NCBI GenBank assembly: GCA_964030475.1
Contig: CAXIPT010000007.1
Coordinates: forward strand, 879,072 to 943,071
DNA from: Tethya wilhelma
Taxonomy: Eukaryota; Porifera; Demospongiae; Tethyida; Tethyidae
Reading direction: 5' to 3'
Length of the DNA stretch: 64,000 nt
A model generated the notes under the pieces. That model did no database searches. It was not told the DNA's origin and worked only from the letters and a program-made list of their open reading frames with translations. The translations under genes and the position numbers were made by a program. Below, piece by piece: positions 13,121-24,913 of this stretch. Every line of letters begins with the position of its first letter. Position 1 is the first letter of the stretch.

Positions 13121-16100
13121 CTAAACACACTCCTCTCTTTCTATCTCGTCAGCTACACCATTTTGTCCTATTTTTCTAAGAGCGTCAACTAAAGCACTCC
13201 AAGTTAGTTTATGGCCACATTTTTTTGTCACTTTGTCTTCTTTTCTCAACCAAGCCTTCACCATGTCATCAGGGAGGGTCTGCATCTTCTCAAGCTTGAA
13301 TACACCCAACCCTAGTCTGCCACCAAGTCGTATGATCTGAGACTTGTCCAGTTTTTCTAAATAGCCACAGATATCACCCCAATCACTGTCATCTAAGAGT
13401 CATGAATAAACAATGTCAGTGGTATATGTGTGGGTAAACATCATTACATAAGAGAGTCAGTGTACAATAGACTCACCAACAACATCTGAAGTAGAATCTG
13501 AGGTTATAGGAGCACTTTTTGTAGGAGAAGGCTGTGTAGCAGATGCACCAGCATCGCTAGTCCCCATGTCCTTCTGATCCTATACAAGTGTAAGAGTATC
13601 ACAAAATTATCAGGTCTTAAATTAGTAAACCCATGTTAAGTATACACATGTACATTGCATATGGTTCTCACCTGGTCATTTCTCAGTAGCTGGTTAACAT
13701 CAAATTCCTTGAAACATTGAGGATATTCTGACTTTGACGGCCAGTCCTCCCCTTCGAAATAGTTGATGTATCGTACAACGTTTGTCTTCCCACACTTGCA
13801 AGGAGCCAGTAGAGGTCCACCATAATATCTCAGCCCTTCAAGGTTGCTGTGTAGGCAAATTTTTCGGAGGTACTCAGTATGGAAGCTATTAATGTGGTTG
13901 GCAGGAGTCCTTGGGTCAGTAGGACGAGGGCTGGGAACAAAGAAACACACAAAAAAAGGAATAAACTTGACTATCAAAGTCATGTCTTTTATTCACTTAC
14001 AGCACAGAGATCTTGAGTCGATGTTCTTCTGTCTCCAACTCCACACTCCAATGACAACCATCGATGTTCTTGAACTGGCACATGTCCTTTGACAGGTATG
14101 GCTTATCATCGTCTGTAGACTTTTCTCTCTGAGTGATGGCCAACAGTAGACACACCAGTCTGTGGTAGATCTCCCTGGGAAGAAACCGCTGGAAATCAAA
14201 GTAGAATGTGGTCCACCTTGAACATGAAACAGGCTCCTCTTCGATTGCCTCCGGGAGTTTCCCAGGAATAAGATACTGTGGTTGCTTGTCTGTGGCTGTA
14301 TAATATTTATAGTAAAAAGCAAAAAAGAGTGCCATTCACTGTGTATGATTGTGGTGTACCTTGGATAGACTTACTTTGCAATTCCGAGTCTGTTTTTGAA
14401 ATGCTTCTGATGGGGTATATCAATGCTTCTGCCTGAAGCATGAGGCATATCTGGTGAAATGACTCCTCTATTGGCTCTTGGAGGTATTCAGACCAGACGT
14501 CCTTTAAAAGATCAGCTGTTGAAACACCTGTTTGACGAAGTTGGTTCATGTGCTTGCCTTGAATTGTGGACCGAAAATTCAATTCCACGACATTCATCAT
14601 GACGTCAATCAGCCATTTTGGATCGAGTAACACCAGCTCTTTCAGCTCAGCATGCTCCTCTTCACTGATGAAGAGAAGAGGTAGAAATTCTGTAGAACAA
14701 AGAAAGAATTTAAGAAAATCAGTCTTGAATACATCACTTGTATAGAACTCACTCAGGCAGACAATCTTTCCAGTTTCATGGAAGAACTCCAGAATCAACT
14801 CTTGCCCATCTTGGTCAGTGATACCACACTGTGTGGCTATCTTGAGCACCTTGTCTATTTTGATGACTAGGGAGGACTTGCTTTGCTTCAATGATTCCTG
14901 CAATCTGACCAGTTCATTGTTGAACCGGAACCAGATCACAGGATACTTTTCTCGTAGAAACAAAAGATTTTGAGATGCATTTTGAATCTCCTCTTGAAGA
15001 GCCTTGGCTCCACTTGCTTCACGATCCTCCATCTCTTTACCGTCAATTGAATTTTCCACGGCTAAGAAGATCCTGTCCTTTTTAGGACCCATCATGTGAA
15101 GGTGACATGAACACCTGTCATCACTGTAAATTTCCTTCATTAGTATGTCATTTATCTCGTTTAGCTTCTCGTCACTGATACGCACCAGCTCGCCATTTTT
15201 CATCATATCACGATGGGTGCCCACAATACAGACATTCTTCAGATAGTCCTTGTCTTTGCCAGGGACAGCAGGAAGAGTGTGGGCATGGATAGATTTGAGC
15301 CAATATCGCAGCTCCTCAAAGGGGTTCGTTAGATCTACATCTGAACGAACCCTTTGCTTGGACCTCATTTCAAGGTATGGAATGATCTTCTTGATGCTGA
15401 ACACCACCAGGTACATTGCTCGTCTCGTGAGGAAGCAGTGGTGCATTGGACGGTACTCCTTTTGACCAGCAAAATCCAGAACATTGAGAATGAGTAAAAT
15501 ATCCTCTTCATTCATGTCCTTTGAAAGAGCGGCCATGAGCTGTTGATCGATTAGCTTTGCATGCCGGCTGCTGACTTTAGTAACAACTGCCTTTGTTGTT
15601 GGTTGGCTGCTCTGGTTGGGAGTTGATGGATCAAGTTCATCAGTGGTCAGTAGTTGCTTGGGGGTGAGTGGTTTCTCTGTTTGCTGAGTTGAGTCTTTGT
15701 TCGTTTTCACAGAAGCATTGCTTTTGAAAACAGCTTTCTTAAGCTCAAGTTGCTTTCCTATTCTTTGTCTAGATTGAGCGAGAGCCTCCCTCTTGGCAGT
15801 CATGTTTGTGAGGATCTGTTTGACCTCTGGCTTTAGCATGGACAGCTCTTCCTCCAGGTCAGACTCTGTCACAGTTGAAGTGGGACTATCACTAGCAGCA
15901 AGGAGTTCTGTTGGTAGAGCTCCAATCACTCCTTCGGCAAACTGTTGATCTGCATGTTGCTGTACTGTGCTCTTGTCTTTCTCGGCCCAGTCTTCAACCC
16001 CTACCTGACGTGTGTCTACTACAGTATCTACAATCTTATTGTCTATACCTCTAGTCGATTCTTGCTCTGGGTTGAATGGCTTGTTGACCAGGAGGTGATA

Positions 16101-17373
16101 TAGGCTGGTCTTGCCAACCCTCTCCTGACCAAGGATGAGAAAATTGCACCATGGAATCTTTGACGTTCCTTTCTCCAAGGCCTTAAAGTAGGCATCAACT
16201 GCTTTTGGCCCTCTCTTCAAGATCTCGGGAGGGATAACTATACAATTAATACAAAAACAGGAATCAAAGTGTGTAACTTAATAACATATGTGACATTATG
16301 GTATGGAATATACTCACTGTCCTCTGGCTCAATCTCAGCAGGAAGGTGACCATCCTGTATACAAGAAAGACAGACTCATTGATGGTCAGTTTGTGTGGTT
16401 TATGTAAGCTACATAGTTATAGCTGCATTGTGGAATACTGCATAATATTTATGTGGTTTGATGTTTACTACTGTAGAAGAGTCTAGCTATAGGATGTATG
16501 AATAGTGTGTCTCTGCATCAAGACTATGCATTTATGCAGAAGGAAAAAATAAACTTGAGGCCCAATTGCATTCCATAGGAACAATCAAGTAACAACATTC
16601 AATACTCAGAGCACCTGCTCAAGGCCACACATGTTGACATGCATGTACTAAACATCAGGTATGATATGCCTCTACATGTCCAGTCACTAGCTATAGCATG
16701 CCATGCATGGCTACATGCTAACACAAAATTAATAATCACCTTGTTAACTATTGTTTTTATTTTCCCATTTTCCACATCTGTTAGAACAGTAATGACAGAA
16801 TTGCTGGATTTCTTGTAGGCGACATGTAGTGCTGTGTTCCCCTTTTATAAAAGCATAATATTGAACAAGCATTTTAATTACTGAATTTGTAGTGCATGAG
16901 TTTGTGTAGTCTTTTCACCTTAGAATCTTGTGCATCACTTTTAACCCCCTTCTTAAGGAGCAGCTCAACAAGAGATGAAGAGTCATTCTTGGCTGCCAGA
17001 TGTAGAGCACCCTGGCCATTCTCATCACATACAGCTGTGTCAAGCTGGTCCTGAGTAACAAGTGCTTCAACAGCTGCCACATTTCCATTGCTACAGGCTG
17101 TCAACAGAGGAGTGAGGCCAGTCTGAGAGTTAGATTTAGAGAACAACTCCCAGTAAGTACGTAACTAAGTTGATTTGCAATGAATGAATGAAATAATAAA
17201 TATTCATCAGTTATTTTTTTTTTTTTTCATAAATCAAACCGAAAAAATTAATCACATTTGATTTGTAATTCAGCATCATATCACATAGTCGGTTCTCTAG
17301 CAGCCATTTCAGAGTTTCACTTTCAGAATGAGAATCACAGGCAAAATGGAGAACTGTTCTTCCTTCCTATAAT

Positions 17374-17421
<48 letters not shown>

Positions 17422-19880
17422 NGTGTGTGTGTGTATGCACACATGAGTGAACAAAATACCTTGTCTGTCATTTCCAGTAGATTGGTAGCTTGCTGTGTTA
17501 CTCCACCATCAATGTTCACCAGTCGTTGGATGAGTTTGAGGTTATCTTTACTGCAGGCAACATGAACAGCAGTCACACCATCCTGGAGGTGTATACAGAC
17601 ACACTGTAACAACCAATTCAACAAACTTTACCCCTTTTGCTAAACCTTGTTCTTGTAAGAAGGGGAGGCACCATTCTTCAGTAGAACGTCCACCATTCTA
17701 GTGTCTCCATTAGCAGTAGCAACCATCAGGGGAGAACACGATTGCTCAATGGATGATACCTTCAATGGAGAAAACACACTATTTATAGTCGTTTAATGCA
17801 CCAAAAAAACCTGATAAACCTACATTCTGAAAAGAGCTGTGAGCCAAGAAGTCCACTAGTGGACTACCATCGTCTGGCTGGGAGAAGTTAGAGTACTCCT
17901 TCACTAGTGTCAGAGCCCTTTCAACTGAAGCAAGGAGACCACTCTGAACAGCTTTGAGGATGATGTTGGAGAGCCCAAGAGCAGCTTCATCTGGAAAACA
18001 ACAACGTTAAAATAAACAAAAACGCATTTTACAACCCCTCCAATAGCTCCTGTAGTAAAGAACACGCACAAATTAACATCGCGTAGTTTAACATGACCAC
18101 AGATTTGCATCTCATTACCAACGTGCATCTCATTAATACAATGGTTGACAAAGAAGCTGCAAAGAGACATGTGAGGCCATAACAGCTAGCATGGACGTCA
18201 GAGACGTCTGGTTAGAGATGCAAAATATTGCTCTTAATTTTTACAACAAGTTTAAGCTAGAAAGGAATGAGTATCAGTGAGTGTAAAAGCTGCTAGACAG
18301 GGGTTTAGAAATTTTGTGTACAAAATGGCTGACAAAAGACAAAGAAGGAGGTATGTGAGGCCATAGCAGCCAACATAGAGGTCAGAGAGGTGTGGCAAGA
18401 GATGCAAAATGTTGGCCTTACTTTTAGGAAGTGTTTAAAGCTGTTAGTGAATGTGCATGGTGAGTGTAGCTAGACAGGGGGTCAGAAACGTGTGGTTAGA
18501 GATGTAAAATGTAGCAAAATGTAGCACTTATACTGTTTAGATGAAGTTTGAATGCTCTTGAAGAGCCCCCGTCGTGGGAGGTGGCCCCTCCGATGGCCAC
18601 TACATCTCCTGTGGATGTAGTGGCGGTGGAGGTCCACTGGAGGGGTATAGGGAGGTCATAGAAGGGGTGCCATTGTTGGCTGTTGTAGCAGTAGGCCATC
18701 ATGGTGGAGCTGATAGATGAACCTGTCTCTCCTCCTATTGCTAGGAGGACTCCTTGGTGTGTCGTTAGCGATGTGTACTCTAGTGGGATGGCTGTCTCTG
18801 TCCAGTGGAGGGTTGAAGGAGACGCCATGATGTCATCCATGTTGCAGCTGTACATGGCTGTGTCTTGTCCATCGCCACCTGCCAAGAAGAGACGGCTGCC
18901 CACAGTTGTAGATGACATAAAACCACATGTCCAAGGGAGGGGTGTTGTGGACAGCCATTGTTCTTGCTGGGAGGTGTATAGTTCTACAATGTCAAGATAG
19001 CGGCCATTGTTATAGGCACCAGCAACAAGGAGGATATCTTTGTGTCCAACAGCGGAGGCTCCTTCTCTTGCTGTAGGCATCGGAGGAATGACGTCTTCTT
19101 TAAATTTCTTTCCGTCATCTTCTTTGTGGTTCAGCAGCTGTCTTATTTTGTTGGTGAGTCTGTTGCCAGGATGCTCGCTACCTCCGACTAACAGTAGGCG
19201 GCCATTGTAGATGGCTAGTCCGTAATGTCTTGTTGGTGTCTTTATTTTCTTCCATTGACCCCCCACAGTATCAAGGTACAGCAGTGTGGCCTCCTCCTCC
19301 TTCTCCCCCAAATAGTACCCTCCGACGTAGAGATGTTCGTCATACCATACTGACTTGGCACTCTCCATACTCCATGGCAACTGGGGTAGCTCCTCCCAGT
19401 CCATGGAGACGAGGGGGTGAGTGATGGCCACCTGTGACAAAGAGAACAAACACTGTTTCAACACTAGCCACACAAACTACTATTTTTCCGAAGGTCTCCA
19501 CTACAACAACCGTTGCCATGGTGATAAAATGATTTTTTTTTTTGCTTGCAACTAGCTCAGTGTTCATTTCGAGAAGCTGAGCTTCTGCCAAATAGTGCAA
19601 TTTTCTATTTTCTACAAATAAACAACATAACAGCTGCCTGCAATAAATTTCTAGGTTGTTAGAAACGATTTTTTTTTTTGCACTTTGAAAAATTTAATGG
19701 ATAGGTATATTGGCCCCGTTCTCACAGATAAATTTGTAGCTCTTAAAACTGTTGTTATAAAAAGCATATCTATTATAAAATTTTCTTTTATTTTTGTACT
19801 TTAAAACTGAAAGTAAACTAAGAAAATTAATTGACACTACCTACCTCAGTAACATCCAATTGTTCTTTTATATAATCCAT
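13121..19880 (-). CDS. Kelch-ankyrin-Roc-COR-Death protein, copy B, complete
   Basis: This is the complete ROCO-family gene. Fifteen exons on the minus strand: 19845-19880, 18534-19431, 17824-17990, 17646-17759, 17460-17582, 17256-17366, 16919-17122, 16740-16841, 16318-16354, 14753-16237, 14375-14689, 14001-14295, 13672-13930, 13477-13579, 13121-13392. They sum to 4521 nt, about 1506 aa, with every phase consistent. Domains: Kelch propeller, residues 13-311; ankyrin-type repeats, about 368-585; Roc GTPase with P-loop GQERVGKT (634-641), switch II DFAGQKEY (from 852) and THRD (938-941); COR to about 1296; Cys-rich segment with CKCGKTN, 1297-1383; Ser/Thr-rich linker; Death domain with GDICGYLEKLD, KLTWSALVDALRKIG and ADEIERE, 1418-1506. 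About 165 extra residues lie between switch I (STRGID) and switch II. In known relatives such as DAPK1 this module regulates cell death. Here a role as a regulated death or immune adaptor is inference. Confidence 0.93.
17380..17434. repeat. (GT)n microsatellite with one N, ROCO intron 5
   Basis: A GT array with a single N at 17422 fills the intron between two ankyrin exons. It recurs at the same place in the other copies (972-1027, 39347-39387, 58467-58504) with different lengths. It marks where copy A lost an acceptor. Confidence 0.95.
18170..18525. repeat. Tandem repeat of about 175 bases in ROCO intron 2
   Basis: Two diverged units start gtgaggccataacagctagc (18170) and gtgaggccatagcagccaac (18355), followed by a partial third unit with gtggttagagatgtaaaatg ahead of the Kelch exon. 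The same array is present in copies A, C, F and G, so it predates the gene duplications. No coding potential was seen. Confidence 0.7.
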
Positions 19881-20181
19881 AGCACCATCAAACTTTCTGC
19901 ATCATTTCAGCAAACACTTGTGAAAACCTCAACTGACTTCAGCTCACAAAAAAACTCAACTGCTGTCTTCTTCCAACTGCAGCGCGCGCGCGCCTATGTA
20001 TCGAGGCTAGGCCAACCCACGGTGACGTGACCGGCCGGGCCACGTCACGTCATGCGCATAGCGCATGCCATGCCACGGCCGGCCACCTGCCCGTAAACTT
20101 GCCGACCATTTCCTGATAGAAACGTTTATTGGGTAATGGTCGTCTGAATAAGAGGGTGCATGGTAGCAAATTTTCTTAGAA
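19881..20181. promoter_or_regulatory. Divergent promoter between ROCO copy B and THOC5
   Basis: About 300 bases lie between the opposing start codons. The ROCO-proximal half matches the EXOSC9/ROCO spacers up to the GCGCGCGC core near 19982-19992. The THOC5 side is unrelated and very GC-rich, with TGACGT-like and GCGCATGC-like motifs around 20023-20070. The homology break marks where the divergent partner was exchanged. Confidence 0.5.
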
Positions 20182-21503
20182 ATGAAACGTTCAAGGTCTA
20201 CCAGCAAGTCTCAGTCGCCTGAATCCCTCAAAGATGAACCTCCAAAGAAGGTGAAAAAGAGAGTGGTGACATCATCCACAAAAGACCCCAAAATAACGTC
20301 TACAAGTTCTCCAAAATTATCTTCACAAAGTAGCAGCACAAAATCAACCCCCAAACCTACCACGAGCATTGCCCCAACTCCTACTCCTCAGACTGTGACT
20401 AAGCAGGTTTCAACTCCCAAACTGCCTCAGATCAAATGCTCTATTTCAACAGCTGCCAGTCTTGGTAGCTTGCCTCTTTATGGAGAGCAGTTGCCAGTAG
20501 CTGGATATGAAGCCATACCATCGGCTGCTAAGGAGACTTGTGCCGAGCTGAAGGATGTGTTGGAAAGAGTGAGAGAGCTGAAACAGGGCTCTGCTGAAGG
20601 GAAGGTGAGTTGTGTAAGCTTGTGTGTTGTTGGAACTGTGAAATCTCATTTTTATCTGGATCCCATCATTCTGAGTTTTCTGTACAAAGAAAACACCCTT
20701 CTATACGAAAGTCATTGAGGCGCGCGATGTTTGCTATTGCAAAAGCATTCAAATCATATCCATTTTGTTCATTGCTTAAATTTATCTTTACACACGTATT
20801 GCCTCCCTGTAAGTTCCACTGACCTCCTCTCTCCATGATCTGTAGGAGACAGAGAGTGAGAAGAGAAGAGGAATGGTGATATTCACCCTCCTGAAGAAGC
20901 TCAACCGTCTCTCTCACCTCTACTGCAAAGATACCAGGGAACAGACACACGAGGTGGACAAGTATATCCCTATAGATTCCAATTAAAGTGCCCCCCTTTA
21001 ATAATGAACACCACCTCATGTTATTTTACTTCCAAATATACTGAAATATGTGTGGAAAATACATCACCAACTCCAATGCAATTTTTTGCCCTCCTGAAAT
21101 GCATGACATTGTATGTGTATTGTCTATTCCCACAGCAAAAAATAGAAGTGGACGACCTTCATCTTCAGCTGCAGAACCTGATGTACAAGGCCATGCACCT
21201 GAGGAGAGAGATCACCAACTGTTTGGAGTTCAAGTATGTCCACACCAGATCATTAATTACAGGGGTTCACTCACCAGTATACCTTAACAATGTATGATAG
21301 GTCTCAACATGAGGAGATTGACCTGATAAGTGAGGAAGAACTTTATGAAACTGCACCAGAGTCCATCTCAAAACCAGTTAGTGCAGCAGTTGTTTGAATG
21401 TTGGTTAGTGAATGATTTGTGTGTGATGACAGGATGTGACGAAAGACAATGAACATCAGAGAATGCTGAGTCGGCTAGAATGGGAGCTAGAGCAGAGGAA
21501 ACT
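20182..21503 (+). CDS. THOC5: THO complex subunit 5, N-terminal half
   Basis: THOC5 belongs to the THO/TREX complex, which couples transcription to mRNA export in the nucleus. Exons 20182-20604, 20846-20953, 21136-21233, 21301-21376 and 21433-21503 encode about 258 residues. After a variable Ser/Thr/Lys-rich start with a basic PPKKVKKR patch, the conserved core appears: [57 protein letters not shown] and [12 protein letters not shown]. This closely follows the animal THOC5 pattern. Only about the first third of a full-length protein is present. The next intron starts with a CT repeat that runs into a 772-base gap, and no later THOC5 exon is recognised beyond it. The start is the first in-frame ATG and sits head to head with ROCO copy B. 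Confidence 0.92.
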
Positions 21504-21506
21504 GTA

Positions 21507-21566
<60 letters not shown>

Positions 21567-22338
21567 NNNNNNNNNNNNNNNNNNNNNNNNNNNNNNNNNN
21601 NNNNNNNNNNNNNNNNNNNNNNNNNNNNNNNNNNNNNNNNNNNNNNNNNNNNNNNNNNNNNNNNNNNNNNNNNNNNNNNNNNNNNNNNNNNNNNNNNNNN
21701 NNNNNNNNNNNNNNNNNNNNNNNNNNNNNNNNNNNNNNNNNNNNNNNNNNNNNNNNNNNNNNNNNNNNNNNNNNNNNNNNNNNNNNNNNNNNNNNNNNNN
21801 NNNNNNNNNNNNNNNNNNNNNNNNNNNNNNNNNNNNNNNNNNNNNNNNNNNNNNNNNNNNNNNNNNNNNNNNNNNNNNNNNNNNNNNNNNNNNNNNNNNN
21901 NNNNNNNNNNNNNNNNNNNNNNNNNNNNNNNNNNNNNNNNNNNNNNNNNNNNNNNNNNNNNNNNNNNNNNNNNNNNNNNNNNNNNNNNNNNNNNNNNNNN
22001 NNNNNNNNNNNNNNNNNNNNNNNNNNNNNNNNNNNNNNNNNNNNNNNNNNNNNNNNNNNNNNNNNNNNNNNNNNNNNNNNNNNNNNNNNNNNNNNNNNNN
22101 NNNNNNNNNNNNNNNNNNNNNNNNNNNNNNNNNNNNNNNNNNNNNNNNNNNNNNNNNNNNNNNNNNNNNNNNNNNNNNNNNNNNNNNNNNNNNNNNNNNN
22201 NNNNNNNNNNNNNNNNNNNNNNNNNNNNNNNNNNNNNNNNNNNNNNNNNNNNNNNNNNNNNNNNNNNNNNNNNNNNNNNNNNNNNNNNNNNNNNNNNNNN
22301 NNNNNNNNNNNNNNNNNNNNNNNNNNNNNNNNNNNNNN
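21567..22338. other. Sequence gap (772 N)
   Basis: An unsequenced run follows a CT microsatellite (21510-21566). On its left is THOC5, on its right a myotubularin. The rest of THOC5 and the start of the myotubularin would not fit in 772 bases at the local exon density, so the gap size is probably nominal or the join is wrong. Confidence 0.95.
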
Positions 22339-22393
22339 CTGTTGCTAAATTTAGAACAAAGCACACTATGCCTTTTTTCACTCTAGTAAGCAT

Positions 22394-22464
<71 letters not shown>

Positions 22465-22979
22465 TAGAGCCTCCATTATCTGCTGTCAGTGAGTGAAAGT
22501 GAGTGTGCTTCAATGTAAATGGAATTGTTTGATATGAATACAATGTACCAAAGAGTGAGAACATGAGGTCCACTATATACTCCATTGGAAGTGTCAGCAA
22601 ATGGCACACCATATATTGTGTTCACGATAATATCAATACCTGCTCCAAAACTATCACACAATTTATACTGTGTGACCTTTGCTGTTGTAGACAGGCTTTG
22701 AAAGAGAAAGTTCAATGTTAAGGTTGCTTGTAATTTTTATGATAATATATACAATGTATATTGTGTGTGAATAAATTAAGTGTGTTATTTGAGTATAAGA
22801 ACCTTTCCTTAGTAATTTCACTATCAAAACTCCTCCCCTGGTGTAAGATCATCTTAATTTGCTCTAAAATGACACTGTGTTTATTTTGTACCACCATTAT
22901 TGGGGTGATACCCAGGGGAAGTCCCTTTTTTAACTTAATTCCTCACTCATGAATTATTCATGTATCTCATTCTAAACAG
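22339..22979. other. Sequence ahead of the first visible myotubularin exon
   Basis: It contains a GT microsatellite (22393-22460), a possible short exon near 22466-22490 that I could not assign, and otherwise AT-rich intron-like DNA ending in the acceptor at 22978-22979. Confidence 0.5.
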
Positions 22980-23163
22980 CTGACTCAGCACTATGGAGGG
23001 ATGAGGTGGTGACTGGTGAGTACCGTAGGATGGGTGTGGTCTCACTGTCACAGACCACCTTGGAGAGTCGGGTCTGGAGGATCAGTCAGTTGAACGACAG
23101 ATACACGTGAGAGCTTCGTACCTTGGGATTTTTGAGAGCTTTGTTTTGAAACTGGTTTTTGTC

Positions 23164-23196
<33 letters not shown>

Positions 23197-23994
23197 TGCA
23201 GGCTGTGTGGTACTTACCCCAAGCTGCTGGTGGTCCCCAGTTCTATATCAGATGATGACCTGGCTGAAGTGGCCAAGTACAGGATGCTGGGGAGAATACC
23301 AGTAGTTGTATGGAGGTGAGAGAGAGAGAGAGTAGTACGCATGTATCTCTGCTAATCTTGTGCAAAGCAGATCAATACACAGGGTTTTTTTTGTTTTTTT
23401 TTTTTATGTATGCTCTCTCTCTCCCCAAGACACCCCACCAACGGTGCAGTCATAGTCCGCAGCAGTCAGCCCCAAGTGGGGGTGCTAGGTTGGAGGAACC
23501 CAGACGATGAGAGACTCTTACTTGCCATCTCCAAAGCCTGCTCTCTGGACACAGCCTCCACAGACCTACCTTACCAGCAGCAACCTCTACCAAGACCTTC
23601 GGGACATCACATGCGCCACGTCCAGCTGAATGGTGTGGCCAATGGCAGTGCTAGTATACAGAGAGAGGGAGAGTCTTACTCCGACAGTGAGGAGGAGGAG
23701 GGGCATGGAGGGGGTGTGGCTAGGGTGGAGCCTCTCACGCTGATGGTGTTTGATCTTCGGTCGTACACAGCTGCTCTGGGCAATAGAGCTAAGGGAGGTG
23801 GCTGTGAGTGCACAGGTAAAGATAATAAATTATGAGCAAGTATAATTTTTATCAGTTTCAATTTTCAGTTTGTTTATTTTGCAATAATTTTAATGCTCCT
23901 TAAAGTTTTGAATTTTGAAAAGAATGCTCTTCTAGGTTTCATTACATGCATTGTGTTATAAATGATAAAGTACTTTGACTTTGTTTAAAGATGT

Positions 23995-24058
<64 letters not shown>

Positions 24059-24820
24059 GACTATTATCCTAATTGTGAGATAGAGTACAAGTCTCTGCCC
24101 AACATCCATTCTGTGAGGAAGAGCTTCCAACAATTGAGAGCTGTTCTCAACTCAGACGATCAGGCCAAGTGAGTGGGTGGGGTCTGGGTGTGGTTTTACA
24201 ATGGAGATATGAGTATTAACCCCTTTCATTATATATATTCCAGTTTTCTGTCCAACTTGGAGAGCACTCAGTGGTTGTATTACTTGTCCCAACTCATTTC
24301 CGTTGCATCCGAAGTTGTGGGTGTGGTCAACACCAGAGGACTTCCTGTCTTGGTGCACTGCTCCGATGGCTGGGACCGTACCCCCCAGGTAGTGGCCCTT
24401 GCTGAGCTCATGTTGGACCCCTTCTACAGGACCATTAAGGTGGGCTTTATTTTGAAACTTACGGGAAGCTAAAGTCCATCTGGTTTGAGAATGTCGGTAG
24501 AAAAACTTGAATAATATCCAACCGATTTCAAAATTTAAAGCACTATTGGAAAGCTCTCGTTCTCCCCGTTCTTTCGGTCGCTTTTCCAGCTTCCTACACC
24601 TTACCAATCAAAAGTTAGCTGTTTTGTTCCACATGAAAGTATTGCATGAATCTCATTATTTCACTTCCCGCAGCATTCTCAAACCAGATGGACTCTAGTT
24701 GTACAATGACTTAATGGAGAATGTTTCATTCCTGTTAAAGTACGAGTTCTTATTTTAAATCTCTTTGTTGTTAGATTTCAGTGTGTGAGTGTTTAGATGA
24801 TTCCTTCCTTTTAATCACAT

Positions 24821-24875
<55 letters not shown>

Positions 24876-24876
24876 N

Positions 24877-24913
<37 letters not shown>

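Noticed and set aside
22466..22495. Possible short exon (acceptor TTGTAG, donor GTGAGT) between the gap and the myotubularin
   Set aside because: It has plausible splice sites but is too short and has no recognisable sequence to assign to THOC5 or MTMR.
21368..22612. 414-residue frame across the gap
   Set aside because: It consists mostly of N and dinucleotide repeat.
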